Source: Streptomyces griseus (GTDB taxonomy: Bacteria; Actinomycetota; Actinomycetes; Streptomycetales; Streptomycetaceae). From it: a DNA stretch of 64,000 nucleotides. The stretch is taken from positions 178,211 to 242,210 of the forward strand of contig NZ_MDKB01000003.1 of assembly GCF_001715295.1 (NCBI RefSeq), given 5' to 3'. Positions 11,031 through 18,723 of the stretch are shown here, piece after piece. Each line of letters begins with the position of its first letter. Position 1 is the first letter of the stretch. A program made the position numbers and the translations under genes. The notes under the pieces were generated by a model. That model made no database searches. It worked only from the letters and a program-made list of their open reading frames with translations, and was not told the origin of the DNA.

Positions 11031-11681
11031 ATGCTCGCGGACATCCTCGATCCCCTGCAGCAGCCCCTGGTGACGGTCCTGGGCACCCCGGTCAGCTGGA
11101 CCGAGGTCCTCGGCTTCGGCAGCGGGGCGCTCTGTGTCGGGCTCGTGGCCCGCCAGCACCTCGCCAACTGGCCGGTCGGCATCGCGAACAACCTGTTCTT
11201 CGTGCTGCTGTTCGCCCAGTCCGGCCTGTACGCCGACGCCGGCCTCCAGATCGTCTTCATCACCCTCGCCGCGTACGGCTGGTGGACCTGGACCCACGGG
11301 GGTGGACCAGGTGCGCCCGTCCTGCCGGTGCGCAGGACCACGCGCACGGAATGGGCCTGGCTGCTCACGGCGGGGGTGGTGGGGACCCTCGCGCTCACCG
11401 TGCTGCTGTCCCGTGCCACGGACTCGACCGTGCCGTTCTGGGACGCGCTGACGACCTCCCTGTCCCTGACGGCGACGTACGGGCAGTGCCGCAAGCGCGT
11501 GGAGTCGTGGTGGCTGTGGATCGCCGCCGACCTCGTGTACATCCCGCTGTACGCGTACAAGGAGCTCTACCTCACCTCCCTGCTGTACGCCGGTTTCCTC
11601 GCGCTCTGCCTCGCGGGGCTGCGCAACTGGAGCCGGGACCTCACGGCCGGCCGTACGGCGGACGCGCGGGTGGCCGCGTGA
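11031..11681 (+). CDS. pnuC: Nicotinamide riboside transporter PnuC
   Basis: Membrane transporter of the PnuC family, which facilitates uptake of nicotinamide riboside trapped later by phosphorylation. 216 aa with about seven hydrophobic spans (for example NLFFVLLFAQSGLYADAGLQ, WAWLLTAGVVGTLALTVLL) and the PnuC-typical WxxWI/LYIPLYAYKELYLTSLLY region that lines the substrate path. ATG 11031 is 6 bases after AAGGAGGT; GTG 11028 is in frame but too close. The stop overlaps the GTG of the next gene (GTGA), so the transporter is translated together with the kinase/adenylyltransferase that uses its substrate. Confidence 0.95.
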   Translation: MLADILDPLQQPLVTVLGTPVSWTEVLGFGSGALCVGLVARQHLANWPVGIANNLFFVLLFAQSGLYADAGLQIVFITLAAYGWWTWTHGGGPGAPVLPVRRTTRTEWAWLLTAGVVGTLALTVLLSRATDSTVPFWDALTTSLSLTATYGQCRKRVESWWLWIAADLVYIPLYAYKELYLTSLLYAGFLALCLAGLRNWSRDLTAGRTADARVAA

Positions 11682-12757
11682 AGCGCCACGGGCACGGTCT
11701 GGTCCTCGGCAAGTTCTATCCGCCGCACGCCGGCCACCACCACCTCGTCCGTACCGCCCAGGAACGGTGCGAGCGGCTCACCGTCCTGGTCTGCGCCGCC
11801 TCCGTGGAGTCCGTCCCCCTGGCCGACCGGGTCGCCTGGATGCGCGAGGTGCACCCCGGCGTCCGGGTGGTGGGCGCCGTCGACGACATCCCCATGGACC
11901 TCACCGACCCCGCCGTCTGGGACGCGCACATGGCCGTGTTCACCGCGGCCGTCCCCGAACGCGTCGACGCCGTCTTCACCTCGGAGACGTACGGGGCCGA
12001 ACTGGCCCGCCGCTTCGGCGCCCGGTCCGTCCTTGTCGACCCGGAGCGCACCGTCTTCCCCGTGTCCGGAACCGCCGTCCGGGCGGACCCGGCCGGCTGC
12101 TGGGACTTCCTCGCACCGCCCGTCCGGGCCGCGCTCACCCGCCGGGTCGTCGTCCTCGGTGCCGAGTCCACCGGCACCACGACCCTGGCGCGGGCCCTCA
12201 CCGAGCACTTCCGCCGGCGCGGCGGCGTCTGGGCGCACACCCGGTACGTCGCCGAGTACGGGCGGGAGTTCAGCGAGTCGAAACTCGCCGCTCTGCGTGC
12301 GGAGCGGCCCGGGGCCCGGTGGGAGGACGTCACCTTCACCACCGACGACTTCCCCGTCATAGCCGAGACCCAGAACGCCCGGGAGGAGGCCGCCGCGCGG
12401 GACGGCTCCCCGGTGCTCTTCTGCGACACGGACTCCTTCGCCACCACCGTGTGGCACGAGCGCTACATCGGCGGACGCAACCCGCTCGTCGAGAAGACCG
12501 CCGACCGGGTCACCCACCACCTGTGGCTGCTCACCGGCCACGAGGGTGTCGCCTTCGAGGACGACGGACTCCGCGACGGCGAGGAGCTGCGGCCCTGGAT
12601 GACGGACCGCTTCCGCGCCGAACTCACCCGCACCGGGCGCACGTTCGTCGAGCTCACCGGCCCGCACCGCGACCGCCTGGCCGCTGCCGTCACCGCGGTC
12701 GACGAACTCCTCGCCACCTCCTGGGACTTCGCCGCGCCCCTCCCGGAGCGGCGATGA
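11678..12757 (+). CDS. nadR: NadR-like NMN adenylyltransferase / ribosylnicotinamide kinase
   Basis: Two-domain protein of 359 aa. Residues 7-150: nucleotidyltransferase with GKFYPPHAGH (HxGH motif) and the second motif SGTAVR (130-135), as in nicotinamide-nucleotide adenylyltransferases. Residues 155-345: NadR-type nucleoside kinase with a P-loop position GAESTGTTT (161-169), where the catalytic lysine of GxxxxGK[ST] is threonine, yet the downstream aspartate (FCDTD) is kept. Expected role: nicotinamide riboside to NMN to NAD, fed by PnuC. Absence of an N-terminal helix-turn-helix means it is not itself a repressor; that job falls to the next gene. The altered P-loop makes kinase activity uncertain. 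Confidence 0.9.
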   Translation: MKRHGHGLVLGKFYPPHAGHHHLVRTAQERCERLTVLVCAASVESVPLADRVAWMREVHPGVRVVGAVDDIPMDLTDPAVWDAHMAVFTAAVPERVDAVFTSETYGAELARRFGARSVLVDPERTVFPVSGTAVRADPAGCWDFLAPPVRAALTRRVVVLGAESTGTTTLARALTEHFRRRGGVWAHTRYVAEYGREFSESKLAALRAERPGARWEDVTFTTDDFPVIAETQNAREEAAARDGSPVLFCDTDSFATTVWHERYIGGRNPLVEKTADRVTHHLWLLTGHEGVAFEDDGLRDGEELRPWMTDRFRAELTRTGRTFVELTGPHRDRLAAAVTAVDELLATSWDFAAPLPERR

Positions 12758-13485
12758 GCCCCGCCCCCGAGGGGTACGACCCGCGCGCCTTCACCCCCTT
12801 CGCCGTCACCGTCGACCTCGCCGTCTTCACGGTCCGTGAGGAACGGCTCCACGTCCTGCTCGTGGAGCGCGGCCAGGAGCCCTACCGGGGTCGGTGGGCG
12901 CTGCCCGGCGGGTTCGTGCTGCCCCGCGAGTCCGCGGAGGAGGCGGCCCGCCGCGAACTCGCCGAGGAGACCGGCCTCACGCAGGAGTCCGTGTGCGCCT
13001 TCCACCTCGAGCAACTGCGCACCTACACCGATCCGGACCGGGACCCCCGGATGCGGGTCGTCTCCGTCGCGTACGCCGCTCTGGTACCCGATCTCCCCGA
13101 ACCACGGGGCGGCGGGGACGCGGCGCGCGCCCGGTGGTGGGAGACCGGCCGCACCGGCCCGCTCGCCTTCGACCACGACCGCATCCTCGCCGACGCCCAC
13201 GACCGGATCGGCGCCCGGCTCGAGTACTCCTGCCTGGCGACCGCCTTCTGCCCCGCCGAGTTCACCCTGGGCGAGCTCCAGCAGGTCTACGAGACCGTCT
13301 GGGACGTCACCCTCGACCGGCCCAACTTCCGGCGCAAGGTCCTCACCACGCCCGGTTTCGTCGAGGCCGTGGAGGGACCGCCGCGCCGCACCGGCGGACG
13401 CGGGAAGCCGGCCGCCCTCTACCGGGCGGGCGCCGCCACCGCCCTGCACCCACCACTCCTGCGCCCGGAAGGACGGACGACATGA
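12754..13485 (+). CDS. nrtR: NrtR: Nudix-related repressor of NAD biosynthesis
   Basis: 243 aa. Nudix domain at residues 15-140 with an intact box GX5EX7RELXEEXGL (residues 53-75), then a C-terminal winged helix (FTLGELQQVYETVWD, NFRRKV, and KPAALYR near the end) that defines NrtR regulators. The family represses NAD synthesis and salvage genes and releases DNA on binding ADP-ribose or related compounds. An intact Nudix box is not universal in NrtR, so residual hydrolase activity is possible. ATGA overlaps on both sides couple it to nadR and the glycohydrolase gene. Its likely target is the palindrome at 10986-11016. Confidence 0.92.
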   Translation: MSPAPEGYDPRAFTPFAVTVDLAVFTVREERLHVLLVERGQEPYRGRWALPGGFVLPRESAEEAARRELAEETGLTQESVCAFHLEQLRTYTDPDRDPRMRVVSVAYAALVPDLPEPRGGGDAARARWWETGRTGPLAFDHDRILADAHDRIGARLEYSCLATAFCPAEFTLGELQQVYETVWDVTLDRPNFRRKVLTTPGFVEAVEGPPRRTGGRGKPAALYRAGAATALHPPLLRPEGRTT

Positions 13486-14504
13486 TCCCGACACGGATAC
13501 TCACCAAACAGGCGGCCACCGGCGCGCTGACCGGGCTCGCGCTCGGCGACGCGCTGGGCTTCCCCACCGAGTTCAAGGACGTGCCGTCCATCCTCGCCAC
13601 GTGCGGGCCCTGGCGGCAGATGCGGCTGCCGGCACCCGCGTTCGTCACCGACGACACGCAGATGACGCTCGCCCTGGGACGCGGCATACGCTCCGCCATG
13701 GATCAGGGGCTCCTCACCGCGGACCGCCTCGTCCGGCCGCTGCGGAAGGAGTTCGTCGACTGGTACCACTCCCCGGACAACAACCGCGCCCCGGGCAACA
13801 CCTGCTTGACGGCCTGCCGCATGCTCGACGGCGACCGGCCCTGGCAGGAGGCGAGCCGGACGGGCTCCAAGGGGTGCGGCGCCAATATGCGGGTCGCCCC
13901 GGTCGGGCTCGTACCCGGGCTCAGCGAGGAGCAGCGCTCCGGCGCGGCCCAGCTCCAGGCCGCGCTCACGCACGGCCACCCCACGGCCCTCGCCGCCTCC
14001 GACCTCATGGCCCGCGCGGTGCACCTGCTGGCGCAGGGAGCCGAACCCATGGGCCTGGTCGGCCAGTTGCGCAGTTACGCCTACGAGAACAGCGGCCGCT
14101 ACCCGGTGCGCTGGCTCGGCGACCTCTGGCGGTACGCGGGCGACGCCTCGCCGGAGGCGTACATCCGGCGAGGCTGGGACGAGTGCCTGGCCGCCCTCGC
14201 GCGGGTGCAGGACGCCCTGCGCGACCCGTCCCCGGAGACCGACCCGTGCGAGGCCACCGGGGACGGCTGGGTCGCCGAGGAGGCCCTCGCCACGGCCCTG
14301 CACTGCTTCCTGCTCTTCCCGGAGGAACCGGTCACCGCCCTGCGCAGGGCCGCCTGCACCCGGGGCGACTCCGACTCGCTGGCCTGCCTGACGGGAGCGC
14401 TGGCCGGGGCCCACCTGGGGGCCGGCGCCTGGCCCAAGGAGTGGGCGGAGCGCATCGAGTACCGCAGCGACCTGCTGTCGCTGGGCGCGCTCTGGGACGC
14501 CTGA
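13482..14504 (+). CDS. ADP-ribosylglycohydrolase (DraG/ARH family)
   Basis: 340 aa of the ADP-ribosylglycohydrolase family, dinuclear metal enzymes that remove ADP-ribose from proteins or cleave related N- or O-glycosides. Visible motifs: GALTGLALGDALGFPTEF at residues 14-31, the metal ligands TDDTQM at 56-61, and the C-terminal GDSDSLACLTGAL (usually GDTDT). Start ATG 13482 overlaps nrtR by ATGA and has GGAAGGACG upstream. As the last gene of an NrtR operon it would return ADP-ribose to the NAD cycle or give the ligand that NrtR senses. Substrate (Arg-ADP-ribose, NAD-capped RNA, other) cannot be read from sequence. Confidence 0.9.
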   Translation: MIPTRILTKQAATGALTGLALGDALGFPTEFKDVPSILATCGPWRQMRLPAPAFVTDDTQMTLALGRGIRSAMDQGLLTADRLVRPLRKEFVDWYHSPDNNRAPGNTCLTACRMLDGDRPWQEASRTGSKGCGANMRVAPVGLVPGLSEEQRSGAAQLQAALTHGHPTALAASDLMARAVHLLAQGAEPMGLVGQLRSYAYENSGRYPVRWLGDLWRYAGDASPEAYIRRGWDECLAALARVQDALRDPSPETDPCEATGDGWVAEEALATALHCFLLFPEEPVTALRRAACTRGDSDSLACLTGALAGAHLGAGAWPKEWAERIEYRSDLLSLGALWDA

Positions 14505-14708
14505 CCCACGCCACCGCGCCACGACGCCCCGGGTGGGCCCGACCGGGCGGCGCCGGGCCGTCAGGGCGCGGTCCCGCCCGGGCCGGTGACCTCGACGCCG
14601 AGCTGTTCGCCCACCTCACCGCGCTGACCGCCCGGCTCGCCGGGGCCGCCGGGGCGGCGTCACCCACGTGGCCGGGAACCCGCCACCGGTACGAGGAGTT
14701 GACCGTGC

Positions 14709-15395
14709 ATGGCTGTCATCCACAGAACCACGATGGAACCGACCAAGCTGCAGCTCCTCGCCCCCTGGCTGCCCACCCGGCCCTGGTACACCGGCCCCGC
14801 GGGCGGAGCGGAGCTGACCCCGGCCGGCGGCTTCCGGCTCGACGATCCCGAGGGCGAGGTGGGTATCGAGCTCATGGTGGTCACGGACACCTCCGGGGAG
14901 AGGCCCGTCCCCTACCTCGTCCCCCTCACCTACCGCGGGGCACCGCTGGAGGGAGCCGACGAGGCGCTCGTCGGCACGTCCGAGCACGGGGTCCTCGGAC
15001 GGCGCTGGGTGTACGACGGCGCCCACGACCCGGTGCTGGCCGCCCAGCTGCTCGCCCTGTTCGCGGGACGTACCGAGCCGCAGGCCCAGAGCCTGACCGA
15101 CACCCCCGACCCGACCGTCGCCGTCCACCCCACGGGAGCCGCCCACCCGGCCGTGGTCACGTCGCCGACGGTCCGCGACGGGAGGCACGGCACCGACATC
15201 GTGCTCGGGACGTCGTCGGAGGGCGGGCAGGCGGCGTCCGCGGTCATCGCGGTGACACGCGTCCTGCGCGCGGAAGAGCCCGTCACCCGTACCGGTGGGG
15301 CGGAGGCCCGTGGCCAGGTGACCGCCGGGTGGCGCCTCCCGGACGGTGGCGAGGCCCGCGGTCCCTTCTTCACCCTGTTCGACGAGCGGCTCTGA
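14709..15395 (+). CDS. Standalone maltokinase N-terminal cap-like protein
   Basis: 228 aa. MAVIHRTTMEPTKLQLLAPWL, PWYTG, AGGFRLDDPEGEVGIELM and VLGRRWVYDGAHDPVL match the pattern of the cap-like domain found at the N-terminus of maltokinase (Mak/Pep2) in the GlgE pathway, but no kinase domain follows. Streptomyces have such orphan cap proteins; function is not established. GAGGAG at 14693-14698 supports ATG 14709. The protein could bind sugar phosphate or regulate maltokinase, which is speculation. The 204 bases before it contain a coding-like stretch reported separately. Confidence 0.8.
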   Translation: MAVIHRTTMEPTKLQLLAPWLPTRPWYTGPAGGAELTPAGGFRLDDPEGEVGIELMVVTDTSGERPVPYLVPLTYRGAPLEGADEALVGTSEHGVLGRRWVYDGAHDPVLAAQLLALFAGRTEPQAQSLTDTPDPTVAVHPTGAAHPAVVTSPTVRDGRHGTDIVLGTSSEGGQAASAVIAVTRVLRAEEPVTRTGGAEARGQVTAGWRLPDGGEARGPFFTLFDERL

Positions 15396-15495
15396 CGCCG
15401 TCGGTGCTGCCGCACCTCCGGCCGGACCACGGGCTGTCCCGGCCATGGGGTTCCGGGCGGGCCGAAGGGCCCCGGCTCCGGTGCGCGGTCCGGGG

Positions 15496-15536
15496 CCGGT
15501 CGGCCTGCCGGCTCTGCCCGCTCCGAGGCCGACCGG
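15496..15536 (+). terminator. Inverted repeat after the cap-like gene
   Basis: CCGGTCGGCCT / AGGCCGACCGG, perfect 11-bp arms with a 19-base loop, 100 bases past the stop. The loop is large for a terminator. Besides this and the promoter below I see nothing in the 320-base gap 15396-15715. Confidence 0.35.
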
Positions 15537-15648
15537 GACGTCGTTCACCACGCGGACCGCCCCGCTCCGCGTGGCCCGGCGGGGTGCCCCGGCCGGGTGG
15601 CGCGGAACCGGCGCGCCGGCCGGTGTCCTGTCTCACCCACAGAGCACG

Positions 15649-15679
15649 CTGACGATCCGCCCCGCGGCCCCTCTAGGCT
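15649..15679 (+). promoter_or_regulatory. Possible aroH-tyrA promoter
   Basis: CTGACG at 15649-15654 and TAGGCT at 15674-15679 with a 19-base spacer; TAGGCT is a frequent -10 in Streptomyces. Start codon follows 37 bases later. Confidence 0.35.
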
Positions 15680-15715
15680 GAGGAGGTACGCAGAACGAGG
15701 GAACAGGGGTGCGAC

Positions 15716-16078
15716 GTGGCGGTACGAGCGGTCCGTGGAGCCGTCCAGCTGGAGCGGGACGAGGCCGGGCACATGGACGAGCGGGTGGGGGCTCTGCTCA
15801 CCGCGATCCTGGAGCGCAACGAACTCGTCGCCGACGACCTGATCAGCATCTGGTTCACCGCCACCCCCGACCTGCACTGCGACTTCCCGGCCGCTGCCGC
15901 ACGGGGCCTCGGCATCGTCGACGTACCCCTGATCTGCGCCCAGGAGCTGGACATCACCGGCGCGATGCCCCGGGTGGTGCGCATCCTCGCCCACGTCGAG
16001 ACGTATCTCTCCAGGGCCGAGATCAGCCACGTCTACCTCGGCGCCACCGGTGCCCTCCGCAAGGACATCGCCCAGTGA
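15716..16078 (+). CDS. aroH: Chorismate mutase, AroH class
   Basis: Monofunctional chorismate mutase of the trimeric AroH (pseudo alpha-beta barrel) class, converting chorismate to prephenate for Phe/Tyr synthesis. 120 aa, normal size. Starts VRAVRGAVQLERDE and contains the active-site arginines and ISIWFTATPDLHCDFPA, with VPLICAQELDITGAMPRVVR and the terminal HVYLGATGALRKD. GTG 15716 has AGGGG about 8 bases upstream. The stop overlaps the GTG start of tyrA (GTGA), so mutase and dehydrogenase are made together. Confidence 0.96.
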   Translation: MAVRAVRGAVQLERDEAGHMDERVGALLTAILERNELVADDLISIWFTATPDLHCDFPAAAARGLGIVDVPLICAQELDITGAMPRVVRILAHVETYLSRAEISHVYLGATGALRKDIAQ

Positions 16079-17160
16079 GAACAGCCCTCGTCATCGGGAC
16101 CGGCCTGGTCGGTACCTCCGCGGCCCTCGCCCTGGCCGCGCGCGGTATCCAGGTCCACCTCGTCGACCGTGATCCTTCCTCGGCGCAGACGGCGGCCGCG
16201 CTCGGCGCCGGCACGGAACGGGCGCCCGAGGGACCCGTCGACCTCGCGATCGTCGCCGTACCGCCCGCCCACACCGCCTCCGTGCTCGCCGGGGCCATGC
16301 GCGAAGGGGCCGCCCGCGCCTACCTCGACGTCGCCAGTGTCAAGGGAGGCCCGCGCCGCGAGCTGGAGGCGCTGGGCCTCGACCTCACGCCCTACATCGG
16401 CACGCACCCCATGGCCGGCAAGGAGCGCTCCGGCCCCCTCGCGGCCACCGAGGACCTCTTCGAGGGCCGCCCCTGGGTCCTCACCCCGACCCGGGAGACC
16501 GACACCGAGGTGCTCAACCTCGCCCTGGAACTGGTCGCGCTCTGCCGTGCCGTCCCCGTCGTCATGGACGCCGAGGCCCACGACCGGGCCGTCGCCCTGG
16601 TCTCCCACACTCCGCAGCTGATCTCCTCGATGGTCGCGGCCCGGCTGGAGGAGGCCGACGAGACCGCCGTACGCCTCTGCGGCCAGGGGGTGAGGGACGT
16701 CACCCGGATCGCCGCCTCCGACCCCCGGATGTGGGTGGAGATCCTCTCCGCCAACCCCGGTCCCGTCGCCGACGTGCTGGCCCGGGTCGCCACCGACCTG
16801 GAGGGGACGGTCAGGGCCCTGCGCGGCCTGCAGTCGGCCGACGCGAACGAGCGGGGCGAGGGCACCAGGGGCATCGAGGACGTCCTGCGCCGCGGCAACG
16901 CCGGCCGGGTCCGGGTGCCCGGCAAGCACGGGGCGGCCCCGGCCGCCTACGAGATCGTGGCCGTCCTCATCAGCGACCGTCCCGGGGAGCTGGCCGGCAT
17001 CTTCGCCGACGCCGGGCGGGCCGGGGTGAACATCGAGGACGTCCGCATCGAGCACGCCACCGGCCAGCAGGCCGGCCTGGTGCAGCTGATGGTCGAGCCG
17101 AGTGCCGCCTCCACGCTGAGCACCGCGCTCACGGAGCGGGGCTGGTCCATCCGGCCGTGA
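16075..17160 (+). CDS. tyrA: Prephenate dehydrogenase with ACT domain
   Basis: NAD(P)-dependent prephenate dehydrogenase leading to tyrosine, 361 aa. Residues 1-25 hold the Rossmann GTGLVGTS; IGTHPMAGKERSGP carries the catalytic His; SHTPQLISS carries the second conserved His. A C-terminal ACT domain (residues 285-358: EIVAVLISDRPGELAGIFADA) suggests feedback inhibition by tyrosine. Overlaps aroH. An imperfect hairpin follows at 17166. Confidence 0.96.
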   Translation: MRTALVIGTGLVGTSAALALAARGIQVHLVDRDPSSAQTAAALGAGTERAPEGPVDLAIVAVPPAHTASVLAGAMREGAARAYLDVASVKGGPRRELEALGLDLTPYIGTHPMAGKERSGPLAATEDLFEGRPWVLTPTRETDTEVLNLALELVALCRAVPVVMDAEAHDRAVALVSHTPQLISSMVAARLEEADETAVRLCGQGVRDVTRIAASDPRMWVEILSANPGPVADVLARVATDLEGTVRALRGLQSADANERGEGTRGIEDVLRRGNAGRVRVPGKHGAAPAAYEIVAVLISDRPGELAGIFADAGRAGVNIEDVRIEHATGQQAGLVQLMVEPSAASTLSTALTERGWSIRP

Positions 17161-17165
17161 TCCGC

Positions 17166-17205
17166 GTACCCCTGTCCCGGCGGGTCCGGCCGGGACAGGG
17201 GGTAC
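17166..17205 (+). terminator. Hairpin between tyrA and cmk
   Basis: GTACCCCTGTCCCGG / CCGGGACAGGGGGTAC with one bulged base and a 9-base loop, 6 bases after the tyrA stop. Likely the end of the aroH-tyrA transcript. Confidence 0.6.
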
Positions 17206-17294
17206 AAAGGCGCTTCGCGCACTCGGTAACCTTGGGGGAGGCCGTTCCCTGGCCCGCTCCGCCCACCCCGTGTACCAGGAAGGTGTCCACCACC

Positions 17295-18002
17295 GTGGAA
17301 GCCGTAAGCGCCGCAGCCCGCCCGACTGCCCCGGCCCCGGTGATCGTCGCCATCGACGGTCCCTCCGGCACCGGAAAGTCGAGCACCTCCAAGGCCGTCG
17401 CCGCCAAGCTCGGCCTGAGCTACCTGGACACCGGCGCCCAGTACCGCGCGATCACGTGGTGGATGCTGAACAACGGCATCGACGTGAGCGACGCCGCGGA
17501 GATCGCCACCGCCGCCGCCAAGCCGGTCATCGTCTCCGGAACGGACCCGTCCGCCCCGACGATCACCGTCGACGGCGAGGACGCCTCGGGCCCGATCCGC
17601 ACGTCGCAGGTCACCGCGGCCGTCAGCGCCGTCAGTGCCGTGCCCGAGGTGCGGACCCGGATCACCGAACTGCAGCGCACCATCGCGGCGGGTGCCGGGC
17701 GTGGCATCGTCGTGGAGGGCCGGGACATCGGTACGACCGTGCTTCCCGACGCCGACATCAAGATCTTCCTGACGGCCTCGCCCGAGGCGCGCGCCGCCCG
17801 GCGGAGCGGGGAGGTCAAGGGCTCCGACCTCGCCGCCACCAAGGAGGCGCTGATCAAGCGGGACGCCGCGGACTCGGGCCGCAAGACGTCCCCGCTGGCC
17901 AAGGCCGCCGACGCGGTCGAGGTGGACACCACCGAGCTGACCCTCACCCAGGTCGTCGAGTGCGTCGTCACCCTCGTCGGGGAGACGCGGGCCGCGAAGT
18001 GA
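17295..18002 (+). CDS. cmk: Cytidylate kinase
   Basis: (d)CMP kinase, 235 aa from GTG 17295. P-loop GPSGTGKSSTSKAVA near residue 21, the DTGAQYRAITWWML motif, and VVEGRDIGTTVLPDADIKIFL with the DI-T-V-P core; a lid with arginines (EARAARRSGE) follows. Start GTG 17295 has AGGAAGG about 13 bases upstream; GTG 17283 is an in-frame alternative. Overlaps the next gene by GTGA. The cmk-plsC-der arrangement is one I recall from other actinobacteria. Confidence 0.95.
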   Translation: MEAVSAAARPTAPAPVIVAIDGPSGTGKSSTSKAVAAKLGLSYLDTGAQYRAITWWMLNNGIDVSDAAEIATAAAKPVIVSGTDPSAPTITVDGEDASGPIRTSQVTAAVSAVSAVPEVRTRITELQRTIAAGAGRGIVVEGRDIGTTVLPDADIKIFLTASPEARAARRSGEVKGSDLAATKEALIKRDAADSGRKTSPLAKAADAVEVDTTELTLTQVVECVVTLVGETRAAK

Positions 18003-18667
18003 CCGATGCCACCGCCGCGCCGACGCCGCGCGGAGCGGCCGTCGGGCGGGGGATCGGTATCGGGCTCATGTACGGGCTGTTCAGGCCCCGTGTGCTCGGC
18101 GCCTGGCGGGTGCCCGCCGCCGGACCCGTCATACTCGCGGTGAACCACGCGCACAACATCGACGGACCGATGCTGATGGGCACCGCACCTCGGCCCGTCC
18201 ACTTCCTGATCAAGAAGGAGGCGTTCGTCGGTCCGCTCGACCCCTTCCTGCGCGGAATCGGGCAGCTCAAGGTGGACCGTACGACCGTCGACCGCGCGGC
18301 CGTCACCCGGGCGCTCGGGGTGCTGGAGGACGGCGGGGCCCTCGGGATCTTCCCCGAGGGCACGAGGGGCGAGGGTGACTTCGCCTCGCTCCGCGCCGGG
18401 CTCGCGTACTTCGCGGTACGCGGTGGGGCGCCGATCGTCCCCGTGGCGGTCCTGGGAAGCACGGAGCGCCGCGGACGGTTGATACCGGCACTGCCTCCGT
18501 TGCGCAGCCGGGTCGACGTCGTCTTCGGCGACGCCTTCCAGGCCGGTGACGGCAGCGGCCGGCGCACCAGGAAGGCGCTGGACGAGGCGACCCTCCGGAT
18601 CCAGGGCGCGCTGACCGCGCACCTGGAGAACGCCAGGCGTCTCACCGGGCGCCCGGCCACGACGTGA
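17999..18667 (+). CDS. 1-acyl-sn-glycerol-3-phosphate acyltransferase-like (PlsC family)
   Basis: 222 aa acyltransferase of the PlsC/LPLAT family. The HX4D motif is in VNHAHNIDGPML and the glycerophosphate-binding EGTR is in FPEGTRGEG; VPVAVLGSTE is the fourth block. A short hydrophobic N-terminus (GIGIGLMYGLF) would sit at the membrane surface. Probably acylates lysophosphatidate in phospholipid synthesis, although bacteria often have several paralogues and the acyl acceptor is uncertain. GTG start overlaps cmk. Confidence 0.9.
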   Translation: MTDATAAPTPRGAAVGRGIGIGLMYGLFRPRVLGAWRVPAAGPVILAVNHAHNIDGPMLMGTAPRPVHFLIKKEAFVGPLDPFLRGIGQLKVDRTTVDRAAVTRALGVLEDGGALGIFPEGTRGEGDFASLRAGLAYFAVRGGAPIVPVAVLGSTERRGRLIPALPPLRSRVDVVFGDAFQAGDGSGRRTRKALDEATLRIQGALTAHLENARRLTGRPATT

Positions 18668-18723
18668 GTAGTGGGCCACCAGTTCGTGGCCCATCGATGA
18701 TGATGCAAAGAGGAACGGACTTC

